The notes: generated from the sequence alone by a model not told the origin. Positions 15,086 to 23,395 are shown, numbered from the stretch's first letter. The stretch is 51,691 bases of DNA from Collinsella sp. (GCA_018368345.1 JAGZEK010000015.1:1-51691), one strand, 5' to 3'. Made by a program: numbers and translations.

Positions 15086-16195
15086 GTGGCAGTGAAGATT
15101 GAGCGGCGCAACGAGCCGACAAGCGAACAGCTAGCGGCTTCCGTAATCCTAACAGGCGCCTCGGCGCTACGCATGATGCGCTCCGAGCGCCGGCAGATGG
15201 GCTACATAAGCTGGAGGGACCTTGATCCCGATGAAGAGCGCCATGTGCTGCGCACGTCGTCGCCCTCGACCGAGGACATCTATCTTCCCGACTTGGTGCG
15301 GATTGGGGCCGCAAGCGGCGAGGTGCAAGAAGATCTTTGCTTGCTGGTGGGATCTGCGGCGCAGCGCCGCCGCATGCCTAGCGTGGGCTGGTCCGTATGC
15401 TCCGGGTTGCCCGTCGGCTCGATTCTAGAGGTGGAACCGGGGGTGTACAGCCTATCTCCCGAGGCCCTTTGTGTTGCCGTTGCGCGCGAGGTCGGCTGCA
15501 TCCAGGCATTTGCCCTGGCTCAGGAGCTGTGCTCTAAGATTTCGCTGAGTGACCGCGGGAAGTATCTGCCTCCCTACACCTCGCCTGTTGCGAATAAACT
15601 TGCAAAGGACAAGGACCAGCCAGCAGACGTTGGCTACTTTGAAGTCGAGCCGGTGCTGACGCCCGATCGCCTGGCAGATTACCTTGCGGCATGCAAGGGG
15701 AATGTGGCCAAACAGCTGCTGCGTCTGTGTCCCTATCTTTCGGAAAACCTGCTCTCGCCCATGGAGTGCATCATGCTCGCCCTGTTTTCGCTTCCGTTTT
15801 CCTATGGCGGGTTTGCCTGCGGACCTTTTAAGACCGACTACAAGGTCGAGTTCGATGACCGTGCGCAGGCAATCTCGGGGATGCCCCATGCAGTTTGCGA
15901 TGCGTATCAAGAGGCAGCCCGGTTTGACCTGGAATACAACGGTGAGCTGGGCCATTCCTCCCGGAGGGGACGTATCCATGATGAAAAACGCAACACGGGC
16001 TTGATTACTATGGGAATCGAGGTCGCGACGGTCAACAACGAAATGCTCTGCGACATGGAAGCGATGGAAGCGCTCGCATGGCGCATCCACCAGCGTATGC
16101 GAAAGCGGTACCGGAATCGTGTCGATGCCCGCAGGAAGAAGCAAGAGGCGTTGCTTAACACGCTGCGGGCGTGTTTTGGGCTTAAGCCGGTCTAA
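15086..16195 (+). CDS. Uncharacterised protein with probable C-terminal PD-(D/E)XK-like domain
   Basis: A 369-residue protein starting at GTG 15086, with AGGGGTGG five bases upstream, just 10 bases after comF. The N-terminal half (MRSERRQMGYISWRDLD..., PSVGWSVCSGLPVGSIL) resembles the regulatory half of AbiEi-like actinobacterial proteins. The C-terminal part has FDLEYNGELGHSSRRGR (D281, E283, H290) followed by DEKRNTGLITMGIEVATV. That pattern matches DUF559/Vsr-like nuclease folds, where an acidic strand, His, Arg-Asp and hydrophobic strands follow in order. A conserved catalytic Lys is not obvious. I infer a nuclease-fold domain; activity and target are unknown. Confidence 0.6.
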   Translation: MAVKIERRNEPTSEQLAASVILTGASALRMMRSERRQMGYISWRDLDPDEERHVLRTSSPSTEDIYLPDLVRIGAASGEVQEDLCLLVGSAAQRRRMPSVGWSVCSGLPVGSILEVEPGVYSLSPEALCVAVAREVGCIQAFALAQELCSKISLSDRGKYLPPYTSPVANKLAKDKDQPADVGYFEVEPVLTPDRLADYLAACKGNVAKQLLRLCPYLSENLLSPMECIMLALFSLPFSYGGFACGPFKTDYKVEFDDRAQAISGMPHAVCDAYQEAARFDLEYNGELGHSSRRGRIHDEKRNTGLITMGIEVATVNNEMLCDMEAMEALAWRIHQRMRKRYRNRVDARRKKQEALLNTLRACFGLKPV

Positions 16196-16229
16196 TTCAC
16201 GTCGAAAATAGGGGGTTAATCATATGCCC

Positions 16230-16446
16230 TGGCCAAAAAATGGCAAATATGAGTACTGTCACTAAATCAGTAACAGCAAAATCAAGGAATTTAGGACTCG
16301 GAGGCGGCATAAAGTAAGAAGATAATAAACAAATGTGGAATAACTAAGCATCAGGTTAGCGACATTGAGCGCAAAATCTGTCCGAGAGGCCAAAATTGCC
16401 TGTTACTAAATTGGTGACAGTACTCATATTTGCCATTTTTTGGCCA
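16230..16446. mobile_element. MITE-like element, copy 2 (47-bp inverted terminal repeats)
   Basis: The left end (16230-16276) and right end (16400-16446) are inverted copies. The outer 33 bases, beginning TGGCCAAAAAATGGCAAA and including GAGTACTGTCAC, are identical, and the inner 14 differ at a few positions. They enclose about 120 gene-free bases. The same ends occur at 1699-1930. No flanking target-site duplication is obvious to me. This explains the first part of the gap after 16195. Confidence 0.65.
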
Positions 16447-16466
16447 CAGCACCCTAGGAAGGGTGC

Positions 16467-16496
16467 CCCGGAGCTCCCCATAGGGGGAGCTCCGGG
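16467..16496 (+). terminator. Strong hairpin, probable terminator
   Basis: A perfect 13-bp stem, CCCGGAGCTCCCC with GGGGAGCTCCGGG, has a four-base loop and is followed only by CTTC, so the T run is weak. It could end transcription of the gene at 15086-16195. Confidence 0.5.
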
Positions 16497-16567
16497 CTTC
16501 ACAGGGGCACGAATAGCCCACTCCGACCTGCGAAATCTGTACTCGCGATGCGAATGACGCCCCTAAC

Positions 16568-16928
16568 CTTAAACTATAGCTTGAACTTAGCTATAATGCG
16601 CTACGTTCCTACCAGGCTGTGGTTGCGGACGGACGAAATGCCCGTCCTAGTCCAAGACAGACGCGGTCAAAGGGATCCACGTAAGCGACCGCGTGCGCGC
16701 GGCGCGATCATGGCGCGTCCTAGATGTAAGCCGCACCGTCCGTTCTACTTTCTTTGGGGCAATACCGCCTCGCGGGCGAGCGGGCCAGTCGTGAAGGTGG
16801 CTGCGGCCTCCCGAGCAAACACCCCGGTGCGCAAGTGTGGGGTCAAATACCAGGTCAGCTGGTGGGAACAATCTGATATTCCGTGCAACGCACGGATCGT
16901 ATACGACACAGAAGGCAGGGTAGTGGAC
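16568..16928 (+). ncRNA. Long structured leader or small RNA upstream of the lipoprotein gene
   Basis: A good promoter (TTAAAC, 17 bases, TATAAT at about 16591-16596) lies some 330 bases before the downstream coding start. The transcript can form several stems, for example GGACGG/CCGTCC near 16630-16650 and ACGCGGTC/GACCGCGT near 16661-16694. The sequence is open in one frame, but the translation is not protein-like. I could not match it to 6S RNA, RNase P RNA, tmRNA, SRP RNA or a riboswitch class I know. It may be an independent RNA or a regulatory leader. Confidence 0.35.
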
Positions 16929-17954
16929 ATGGTGAGGGGCAGCTTGATGCACGCGGCTCGGTTAGGTGCTGGGACCGCAGCGGTCATCGCCGTTTTGGGC
17001 CTGAGCGGATGCGCGTTCAACCCGCTGTCTACGTTCACGACTCCCACGATCGACCAGATCGAGTACGAGACCGTCACGCCCACGGTGTCGGATGATGCCC
17101 TGGTCACTCCCGGTACCCTGACGGTTGCCCTCGATACCTCCGATGCGCCGCAGGCCATGCAGGGCGCTGACGGCGAGCTCACGGGGTATGCAGTCGACGC
17201 TGCCCGCGCCCTCGCAAGCCGCATGGGCCTTAAGGTCGCCTTTGTCGATGCGTCCTCGGCGGGTTCCGCGCTCGGCGACAAAAAGGCTGATATCTTTATC
17301 GGCGAGATCAACTCCACGGATGGGGACGTTAGCTCGCTCGGCACCTGCCTGTACGATGCCGCTTCCGTGTTCGGTAAAACCAGCGATGGTGGGTCGCTAA
17401 GCGTTTCCACCGATACCCTTAACACGTCTACTCTGGGTATCCAGATGTCCTCGGCCTCGCAGGAGGCGCTTGCTAAACAGAGCATCACCGCCAACCAAAA
17501 GACCTACTCCAACATCAACGAGTGCTTTGAGGCGCTCGAGTCCGGCGAGGTCGACTATGTGATCTGCGACTCCACGGCCGGCGGCTACCTTGCACGCCTG
17601 ATGAGCGAGATCTCCTATGTCGGTGCGCTCGAGGCACCCTCGACGCTTGGTGTTGCGGGCCTCTCGTCCAATGACGAACTGTGTCGTGCCGTGAGCGATG
17701 CCCTCGACGGTATTACGGCCGACGGCACGCTCGAGGCGGTCCACTGCGTCTGGTACGGCACGATGCCCTACGACCTCACCACTAAGACGGTTTCGGGCGC
17801 TAACGTGCAGCCGGGCGACTCTGAGTCCAGTGAGACCGCATCCTCCGGCAGCGAGTCCTCCGATTCCAACAATGAGACCGCATCCTCCGAGGACAAATCG
17901 TCCAGCCAGGAAGGCACCATCACCGACGACGACATTAACAAACTTAATAGCTAG
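16929..17954 (+). CDS. Substrate-binding lipoprotein, family 3 type
   Basis: A 341-residue lipoprotein. The signal peptide ends in the lipobox LSGC, with acylated Cys near residue 28 from this start. The mature domain resembles amino-acid-binding proteins of ABC transporters (GTLTVALDTSDAPQAMQ, ELTGYAVDAARALASRMG, FEALESGEVDYVICDS). A Ser/Glu/Asp-rich tail follows. No permease or ATPase gene is adjacent, so it may serve a distant transporter or act as a sensor. Two ATG starts are possible: 16929 (AGGG 8 bases upstream) and 16947 (GAGGGGC 6 bases upstream). The second gives a shorter but still valid signal peptide. Confidence 0.75.
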   Translation: MVRGSLMHAARLGAGTAAVIAVLGLSGCAFNPLSTFTTPTIDQIEYETVTPTVSDDALVTPGTLTVALDTSDAPQAMQGADGELTGYAVDAARALASRMGLKVAFVDASSAGSALGDKKADIFIGEINSTDGDVSSLGTCLYDAASVFGKTSDGGSLSVSTDTLNTSTLGIQMSSASQEALAKQSITANQKTYSNINECFEALESGEVDYVICDSTAGGYLARLMSEISYVGALEAPSTLGVAGLSSNDELCRAVSDALDGITADGTLEAVHCVWYGTMPYDLTTKTVSGANVQPGDSESSETASSGSESSDSNNETASSEDKSSSQEGTITDDDINKLNS

Positions 17955-18020
17955 TTATTGCTAGGGGTGGTGTCTCCTATACGTTGGAAAGGACGCCTCT
18001 TCACGGTTTCAACACGCACT

Positions 18021-18049
18021 GCCGGGCTTCCCCAATAGGGGAGCCCGGC
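18021..18049 (+). terminator. Hairpin terminator after the lipoprotein gene
   Basis: A GC-rich stem, GCCGGGCTTCCCC with GGGGAGCCCGGC (one bulged T), is followed by TATTTC. It is about 65 bases after the lipoprotein stop. Confidence 0.6.
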
Positions 18050-18271
18050 TATTTCATCCCTATAAAACCAGCAGGTCAAAGCCAATTTTCGGGACCAAAT
18101 ACAAAGCCGTCGGCTCCCTTCTATAGCGCACTTTGCCACAGAAAAGTGCGAGACTTCGGTATGCGGTATCAAGCAATCGTTATTCGGGTCTTTGGGAATC
18201 CGCGTGATTAAATGCACGGCAATGGGTACATAGCCAGTACAGTAAGTCCCCGAGGCAGATTGGAGCCACGT
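18050..18271 (+). ncRNA. Candidate raiA-motif RNA upstream of the hibernation factor gene
   Basis: About 220 bases between a terminator and the hibernation-factor start hold several helices, including CGCACTT/AAGTGCG (about 18128-18153) and GCCGTCGGC. raiA-motif RNAs are structured RNAs described directly upstream of raiA in Actinobacteria and Firmicutes. The assignment here rests on position, length and foldability, not on a model match. Confidence 0.4.
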
Positions 18272-18856
18272 ATGGATATCAAGGTTTCTGGACGCAAGAC
18301 GACGGTAACCGATGCTCTGCGTGCGCATGTGGATGAGAAGATCGGCGAGGCGCTCAAGGTTTTCGATATCGAGCCCATGACGGTCGACGTTGTACTTCGC
18401 TATGAGAAGAACCCCTCGAACCCCAACCCGGCAATCGTCGAGGTTACGGTTCGTGCCCGCGGTTCGGTGATTCGCGTTGCCGAGCACGGTGCAGATATGT
18501 ACGCCGCCATCGACCTCTCCGCCGATAAGGTCACCCGCCAGCTGCGTAAGTTCAAGACTAAGGTCGTGGACAACCGCCAGGGCGGTGCCAGCGCGGCGGA
18601 TGTCGCACCGGTCGAGCGCGTCGAGGATCTGGCCGACCTGCTGCTGCCCGAGGAGGAGGACGACCTGCTCGTCCGCGAGAAGGTCATCGATGTCACCCCG
18701 ATGACCGAGGAGCAGGCGCTGGTGCAGACCGATCTGCTCGGCCACGACTTCTACGTGTTCGAGAACGCGACGACTGGCCTCATCAATGTGGTGTATCACC
18801 GTAAGAATGGTGGATATGGCATCATCAAGCCCCGTATCGAAACACTTGACGAGTAA
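18272..18856 (+). CDS. hpf: Ribosome hibernation promoting factor, long form
   Basis: A 194-residue protein with an N-terminal RaiA/HPF domain (MDIKVSGRKTTVTDALRAHV, about 1-100) and a C-terminal dimerisation domain (FYVFENATTGLINVVYHRK, about 155-190). Long-form HPF binds the decoding centre and joins 70S ribosomes into inactive 100S dimers during starvation. The ATG at 18272 has TTGGAG 8 bases upstream; an in-frame ATG at 18212 would add residues outside the conserved domain. A 220-base structured leader precedes it, and an intrinsic terminator follows at 18886. Confidence 0.93.
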   Translation: MDIKVSGRKTTVTDALRAHVDEKIGEALKVFDIEPMTVDVVLRYEKNPSNPNPAIVEVTVRARGSVIRVAEHGADMYAAIDLSADKVTRQLRKFKTKVVDNRQGGASAADVAPVERVEDLADLLLPEEEDDLLVREKVIDVTPMTEEQALVQTDLLGHDFYVFENATTGLINVVYHRKNGGYGIIKPRIETLDE

Positions 18857-18885
18857 AATACGTTAACTTGCATGAGTTAACGGTT

Positions 18886-18917
18886 GGCGGCCATCCCATG
18901 CGGGTGGCCGCCTTTTT
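18886..18917 (+). terminator. Intrinsic terminator after hpf
   Basis: Stem GGCGGCCA/TGGCCGCC with five T. A second small dyad, GTTAACT/AGTTAAC (18862-18881), precedes it. Confidence 0.88.
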
Positions 18918-18935
18918 ACGTAAGGAGTCGCTTTG

Positions 18936-19889
18936 ATGGACAAGGCCGCATCCGCCGGTCATTCGGACCGTTGCCGCATCGTCGTCGATACCTGCTGCGA
19001 CTTTAGCCCCGAGGTCGCCGCGAACCTCGATGTCGATATCCTGGGTTTCCCCTTCATTATCGATGGCGAGGAGCGCACGGATGACATCTGGTCGAGCATG
19101 AGCCCTAAGGAGTTCTACGACCGCATGCGCGCAGGCGCTCGCGTGTCTACCTCCGCCGTGTCGCTCGGTCGCTATATCGAGTTCTTTACCGAGTGCGCCA
19201 AAGAGGGCACGCCCACGGTCTACCTGTGCTTTACCTCGGCGCTGTCGTCGAGCTACAACTCCGCGTGCCAGGCGGCGGACGCCGTGCGTGCCGAGTATCC
19301 CGATTTTGAGCTGTACGTGGTCGACAACGCTCTACCCTGTGCGACCGGCGCGCTCTTGGCGCTCGAGGCCGTGCGCCAGCGTTCGGCGGGACTGACCGCC
19401 AAGCAGCTGGTCGATTGGGCAAACGAGGCAAAGACCTACGTCCACGGCTACTTTACGCTCGAGAGCTTCGACGCACTGGCTGCCGGCGGCCGCATTCCGC
19501 CCGCGGCGGCGCAGCTCACGGCAAAGCTCGATGTCAAGCCCGAGCTCTCCTACGACCTTGCCGGCTCGCTGTCGCTGATCGGCGTCAACCGCGGCCGCAA
19601 GAAGGCGCTCAAGTCCATCCTCAAGTCGTTCCGCGAGAACTACGTGCCCGACCGCACCATGCCCATCGCCATCATGACGGCCGATGCCGAAAAGGACGGC
19701 GACTGGCTCGAAGCCGCCATCCGCAAGGAGGAGGGCTGCGCGGACGTCACGATCATTCGCAGCTCCGTGGGTCCCACCATTGGCTCGCACGTGGGCCCCG
19801 GCATGGTGGCCTGCGCGTTTTGGGGTAAGAACCGCGCCGACAAGGCGTCGCTTTCCGACCGCATCGCCCGCCGCGTGCGCGGTCAGTAG
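18936..19889 (+). CDS. DegV family fatty-acid-binding protein
   Basis: A 317-residue DegV-family protein. Members with this fold bind a fatty acid, and FakB proteins present it to the kinase FakA for phospholipid synthesis. Visible landmarks are IVVDTCCDFSPEVA at the N-terminus, STSAVS for the head-group site (about 69-74), and IIRSSVGPTIGSHVGPG near the C-terminus. No fakA gene is adjacent, so the FakB role is inferred from the family. AAGGAG is 8 bases before the ATG at 18936; the TTG one codon upstream is less likely. Confidence 0.9.
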   Translation: MDKAASAGHSDRCRIVVDTCCDFSPEVAANLDVDILGFPFIIDGEERTDDIWSSMSPKEFYDRMRAGARVSTSAVSLGRYIEFFTECAKEGTPTVYLCFTSALSSSYNSACQAADAVRAEYPDFELYVVDNALPCATGALLALEAVRQRSAGLTAKQLVDWANEAKTYVHGYFTLESFDALAAGGRIPPAAAQLTAKLDVKPELSYDLAGSLSLIGVNRGRKKALKSILKSFRENYVPDRTMPIAIMTADAEKDGDWLEAAIRKEEGCADVTIIRSSVGPTIGSHVGPGMVACAFWGKNRADKASLSDRIARRVRGQ

Positions 19890-19987
19890 GCAAGTAACGC
19901 GGCCGTAATCGATCCCAGCTCACTGCCCAAACGCTGGCATCGAGTATTCAACCTGGTAACAACACCCAACCCAAAAGGAAAGGTTTC

Positions 19988-21067
19988 ATGGCAAACAAGC
20001 TCTCCGTCGCATTCATCGGCACCGGAATCATGGGTGCCCCCATCGCCGGTCACATCCTGGATGCCGGCTATCCCGTCACGGTCAACAACCGCACCAAGTC
20101 CAAGGCTGCCGCGCTTATCGAGCGCGGTGCCGTTTGGGCCGATACGCCGGCAGATGCCGCGGCGAACGCCGATGTCGTCTTTACCATGGTGGGTTATCCC
20201 TCCGAGGTCGAGGAGCTCTACCTGGCGGGCGACGGTCTGCTCGCGTGCACTAAGCCCGGCGCGGTCCTGATCGACCTCACCACGAGCTCGCCCGAGCTGG
20301 CGCGTGACATTGCCGAGGCCGCCCAGGTTTCTGGTCGTATGGCATTTGACTGCCCCGTCACCGGTGGCGAGTCGGGCGCTATCGCCGGTACGCTCACGGC
20401 TATCGTGGGCGCTACCGAGAACGACATCGCGCCGGTCCGCGATATCCTTTCCACCTTTGCGGCAACCATCTGCTGCTTCGACGGCGCCGGCAAGGGCCAG
20501 GCTGCCAAGCTCGCCAACCAGGTGTCGCTGGGCGCCTGTATGGTCGGCATGGCAGACGCCATGGCGTTTGCCGAGCTGAGCGGCCTCGATCTGGAGAAGA
20601 CCCGTCAGATGATCCTGGGCGGCACCGGTAAGTCCGGCGCCATGGAGAGCCTGGCGCCCAAGGCGCTCGACGGCGACTACAAGCCCGGCTTTATGGTCGA
20701 GCACTTCATTAAGGACCTGCGCCTGGCGCTCGCTTACGCCGACGATCGCGAGCTCGCGCTGCCCGGTGCCGACGTGGCCTTTACGCTCTACGACATGCTC
20801 GACGCCATCGGTGGTGCCAAGCTGGGCACCCAGGCCATCACGGTCCTCTACAAGGAGGAGGCCGACGCCATCGCCGCCGGTCTGGACTGGTCGCAGTATC
20901 GTCCCGAAGAGCATGGCGCTCACGAGGACGGCTGCGGTTGCGGCGAGCACGGCGACGATCATGATTGCGGTTGCGGCCACCACCATGGCGAGGACCACGA
21001 GTGCTGCGGCGGCCACGGCCATGACGACGGCCATGAGTGCTGCTGCGGCCACCATCACGGGGAGTAG
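19988..21067 (+). CDS. 3-hydroxyisobutyrate dehydrogenase-family protein with His/Cys-rich tail
   Basis: A 359-residue NAD(P)-dependent beta-hydroxyacid dehydrogenase. The Rossmann motif is FIGTGIMGAP (9-18), the substrate motif DCPVTGGESGA (121-131), and the catalytic lysine K174 in GQAAKLANQ. The usual family length is about 290-300 residues. From residue 307 a 53-residue tail follows with 14 His and 9 Cys, in motifs such as CGCGHHHGEDH and HECCCGHHHGE. The tail looks like a metal-binding or metal-storage extension (nickel, zinc or copper). It is in frame and ends six bases before the next gene, so it is not a frameshift product. Substrate and metal are unknown. Confidence 0.85.
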   Translation: MANKLSVAFIGTGIMGAPIAGHILDAGYPVTVNNRTKSKAAALIERGAVWADTPADAAANADVVFTMVGYPSEVEELYLAGDGLLACTKPGAVLIDLTTSSPELARDIAEAAQVSGRMAFDCPVTGGESGAIAGTLTAIVGATENDIAPVRDILSTFAATICCFDGAGKGQAAKLANQVSLGACMVGMADAMAFAELSGLDLEKTRQMILGGTGKSGAMESLAPKALDGDYKPGFMVEHFIKDLRLALAYADDRELALPGADVAFTLYDMLDAIGGAKLGTQAITVLYKEEADAIAAGLDWSQYRPEEHGAHEDGCGCGEHGDDHDCGCGHHHGEDHECCGGHGHDDGHECCCGHHHGE

Positions 21068-21072
21068 CGCCC

Positions 21073-21501
21073 ATGAGCTGGACGTTCGTGGTACTAGCGC
21101 TGGTGCTCTTTCTCTTTGCGATCTACATTGGCTTTTTGTGCGGCCAGTGGGCCTGCGAAAAGCGCGTGATCACCAAGCGCGACTACTGGATTGCCAACTT
21201 TGCAGGAGCGGCGGCAGTCGTCCTGCTGACCTGGGTGTTCTCGCTGTTCCCGCTGGTGCAGTTTGCGCCAATCGGCTGGCTCGGCGGCTTTATCGCCGGT
21301 CTTAAGATGAGCTTTGGCGAGTCCGTCGGTCCGTGGCGCAAGCACGACGAGGTCTTTAACGTCAACAAGGCACACCGCGCCGCCGCCGACGCGGGCGATG
21401 CCGAGGAGCGTCGCCGCGCACGCCGCAATGGCGCGGCCGACCGACAGCTCATCTCGGTCACCGATGACAGCAAGGGTGCTGGCAAGCACGCTAAGAAATA
21501 G
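21073..21501 (+). CDS. Small membrane protein of unknown function
   Basis: A 142-residue protein with two to three hydrophobic helices (about 4-24, 39-58 and possibly 62-78) and a basic, Ala/Arg-rich cytoplasmic tail. I do not recognise the family. The ATG at 21073 lies five bases after the preceding stop, with GGGGAG upstream. It sits in an operon between the His/Cys-tailed dehydrogenase and a HEAT-repeat protein. Cysteines in the first helix region (FLCGQWACEK) are notable next to a metal-tail protein, but this may be coincidence. Confidence 0.75.
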   Translation: MSWTFVVLALVLFLFAIYIGFLCGQWACEKRVITKRDYWIANFAGAAAVVLLTWVFSLFPLVQFAPIGWLGGFIAGLKMSFGESVGPWRKHDEVFNVNKAHRAAADAGDAEERRRARRNGAADRQLISVTDDSKGAGKHAKK

Positions 21502-21516
21502 TAAGAAGAGGTAACT

Positions 21517-22215
21517 ATGGCAGAAAACAAGGAAGAACAGCTCACCGACGAGGAGCTGGCACAGCTTCAGCTGGCAGAGGAGAACGAGAACGCCGTCGAC
21601 CGTCTGGTCAAGGAGCTCGGCTGCCCCACGCGCCGCATCCGTCAGTTTGCCGCCCGCGTGCTGCACCTGCTTGCCGAGCGCGATCCGCAGCGCGTCGTGC
21701 CCTGCGTGCCCGCGCTGATCGAGGCACTCGACCGCCCCGAGGCTCAGACCCGCTGGGAGGCCCTCGATGCCCTGGCGGCGCTTGCCACCACCTGCCCCGA
21801 GCAACTGGGCGATGCCTTTGAGGGCGCCGAGACCGCACTGTTCGACGAGATTTCCTCCACGCTGCGCTATGCCGCCTTCCGCCTGCTGTGCGTGTGGGGC
21901 GCCACGAGCGTCGAGCGTTCGCGCGAGGCTTGGCCCATTCTGGACGAGGCCATCCAGTGCTACCACGGCGACCTCGAGTATCGCGACATGCTCGGTTGCC
22001 TGTACGAGTTTGGCCAGGGCGAGATCGACGCCGAGGTCGCCGAGAAGCTTGCGCTGCGCCTTAAGTTCGATGCCGAGAACGGCAAGGGCAGCTATCTCAA
22101 GGCCCGTTCGAGCGAGATTTGCGAAATGCTTGTTAAACGTTTTGGCCTGGATCTCTCCAAAAAGAAGAAGCGTGCTAGCGTTAAAAAATCTGAGGCCGCC
22201 GAAGACGAGGAGTAA
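21517..22215 (+). CDS. HEAT-repeat protein
   Basis: A 232-residue helical-repeat protein. Repeating units such as RRIRQFAARVLHLLAERDPQ and TRWEALDALAALATTCPEQ are typical HEAT/PBS-lyase-like repeats. The C-terminus is Lys-rich and then acidic (KKKKRASVKKSEAAEDEE). These proteins usually act as protein-binding scaffolds, and no enzymatic residues are evident. It follows the membrane protein by 15 bases and precedes the dehydrogenase by six. Confidence 0.8.
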   Translation: MAENKEEQLTDEELAQLQLAEENENAVDRLVKELGCPTRRIRQFAARVLHLLAERDPQRVVPCVPALIEALDRPEAQTRWEALDALAALATTCPEQLGDAFEGAETALFDEISSTLRYAAFRLLCVWGATSVERSREAWPILDEAIQCYHGDLEYRDMLGCLYEFGQGEIDAEVAEKLALRLKFDAENGKGSYLKARSSEICEMLVKRFGLDLSKKKKRASVKKSEAAEDEE

Positions 22216-22221
22216 CAGATT

Positions 22222-23307
22222 ATGGCGCACGATGTAGTCCTGATTCCCGGTGACGGTATCGGTCCCGAGATTACGCAGGCCATGCGCCGCGTGGTCGAGG
22301 CCACCGGTGTCCAGATCAATTGGAACATCCAAGAGGCCGGTGCCGGCGTCATGGACGAGTTTGGCACGCCACTGCCTCAGCACGTGCTCGACGCGGTCGC
22401 CGAGACCAAGGTTGCTATCAAGGGCCCCATCACCACGCCGGTCGGTACGGGTTTCCGCAGCGTCAATGTGGCCCTGCGAAAGCACTTCGACCTGTATGCC
22501 TGCGTGCGCCCTTGCCTGTCGCAGCCGGGCGACGGCTCGCGCTTCCGCGACGTCGACCTGGTCATCGTGCGCGAGAACACCGAGGACCTCTACGCCGGCA
22601 TCGAGTTCGATGAGGGCGCTGCCGAGGTCGAGGAGCTCTCGCAGCTCGTCGAGCGCTCGGGTCAGAAGACCTTCGCCGCGGATTCCGCCATCTCAATTAA
22701 GCCGATTTCCATCGCCAAGAGCCGCCGTATTGTGGAGTACGCCTTTGAGTACGCCCGCCGCTGCGGCCGCAAAAAGGTGACGGCCGTGCATAAGGCCAAC
22801 ATCATGAAGGCGACCGATGGTCTGTTCCTGCGCGTTGCGCGCGAGGTGGCCGCCAACTATCCCGATATCGAGTTCAACGACAAGATCGTCGACGCCACCT
22901 GCATGGGCCTGGTCCAGAACCCCAACGACTTCGATGTCCTGGTGCTGCCCAACCTGTACGGCGACATCGTGAGCGACCTGTGCGCCGGCCTCGTGGGCGG
23001 TTTAGGGATGGCCCCCGGCTCCAACATCGGTGCCGACTGCGCCATCTTCGAGGCTACGCACGGCTCCGCGCCCGATATCGCTGGCCAGGATATCGCCAAC
23101 CCCACGGCCGAGATCCTCTCTGCGGCTATGATGCTCGATCACCTGGGCGAGAACGACGCTGCCAATCGCATTCGCGCCGCCGTTTCTGCCACGCTCGACG
23201 AGGGTGAGCAGGTTACCGGCGACGTTCGTCGTGCCCAGACCGGCTCCGTTGAGGGCGCTGTGGGCACGCAGGCCTTTGCCGATGCCGTTATCGCGCACCT
23301 GGCCTAA
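22222..23307 (+). CDS. Isocitrate/isopropylmalate dehydrogenase family protein
   Basis: A 361-residue decarboxylating dehydrogenase that would convert isocitrate to 2-oxoglutarate with NAD(P). Family motifs are LIPGDGIGPEIT (7-18), substrate-site arginines in the TGFRSVNVALRKHFDLYACVR region, and IVRENTEDLYAG. HKANIMKATDGLF carries the catalytic lysine, and the metal-binding aspartates lie in NLYGDIVSDLCAGLVGG. It resembles the NAD-dependent Idh3-like branch more than E. coli Icd. 3-isopropylmalate or homoisocitrate cannot be fully excluded. It ends the operon. Confidence 0.85.
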   Translation: MAHDVVLIPGDGIGPEITQAMRRVVEATGVQINWNIQEAGAGVMDEFGTPLPQHVLDAVAETKVAIKGPITTPVGTGFRSVNVALRKHFDLYACVRPCLSQPGDGSRFRDVDLVIVRENTEDLYAGIEFDEGAAEVEELSQLVERSGQKTFAADSAISIKPISIAKSRRIVEYAFEYARRCGRKKVTAVHKANIMKATDGLFLRVAREVAANYPDIEFNDKIVDATCMGLVQNPNDFDVLVLPNLYGDIVSDLCAGLVGGLGMAPGSNIGADCAIFEATHGSAPDIAGQDIANPTAEILSAAMMLDHLGENDAANRIRAAVSATLDEGEQVTGDVRRAQTGSVEGAVGTQAFADAVIAHLA

Positions 23308-23366
23308 GGCATGCAGACTGCAAACGCCTAAATAGTACTTAAGTGTTTGCGTATAACCTGAGAATC

Positions 23367-23395
23367 AATACGCCCGGCGCTCTGTCGGGCGTATT
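23367..23395 (+). terminator. Hairpin terminator after the IDH-family gene
   Basis: Perfect 10-bp stem, AATACGCCCG and CGGGCGTATT, with a nine-base loop and CTATT after it. Confidence 0.7.

Noticed and set aside
16548..16928. Upstream in-frame extension of the lipoprotein to 468 residues
   Set aside because: It would place the signal peptide and lipobox in the middle of the protein, and the translation is Arg/Pro-rich and not protein-like.
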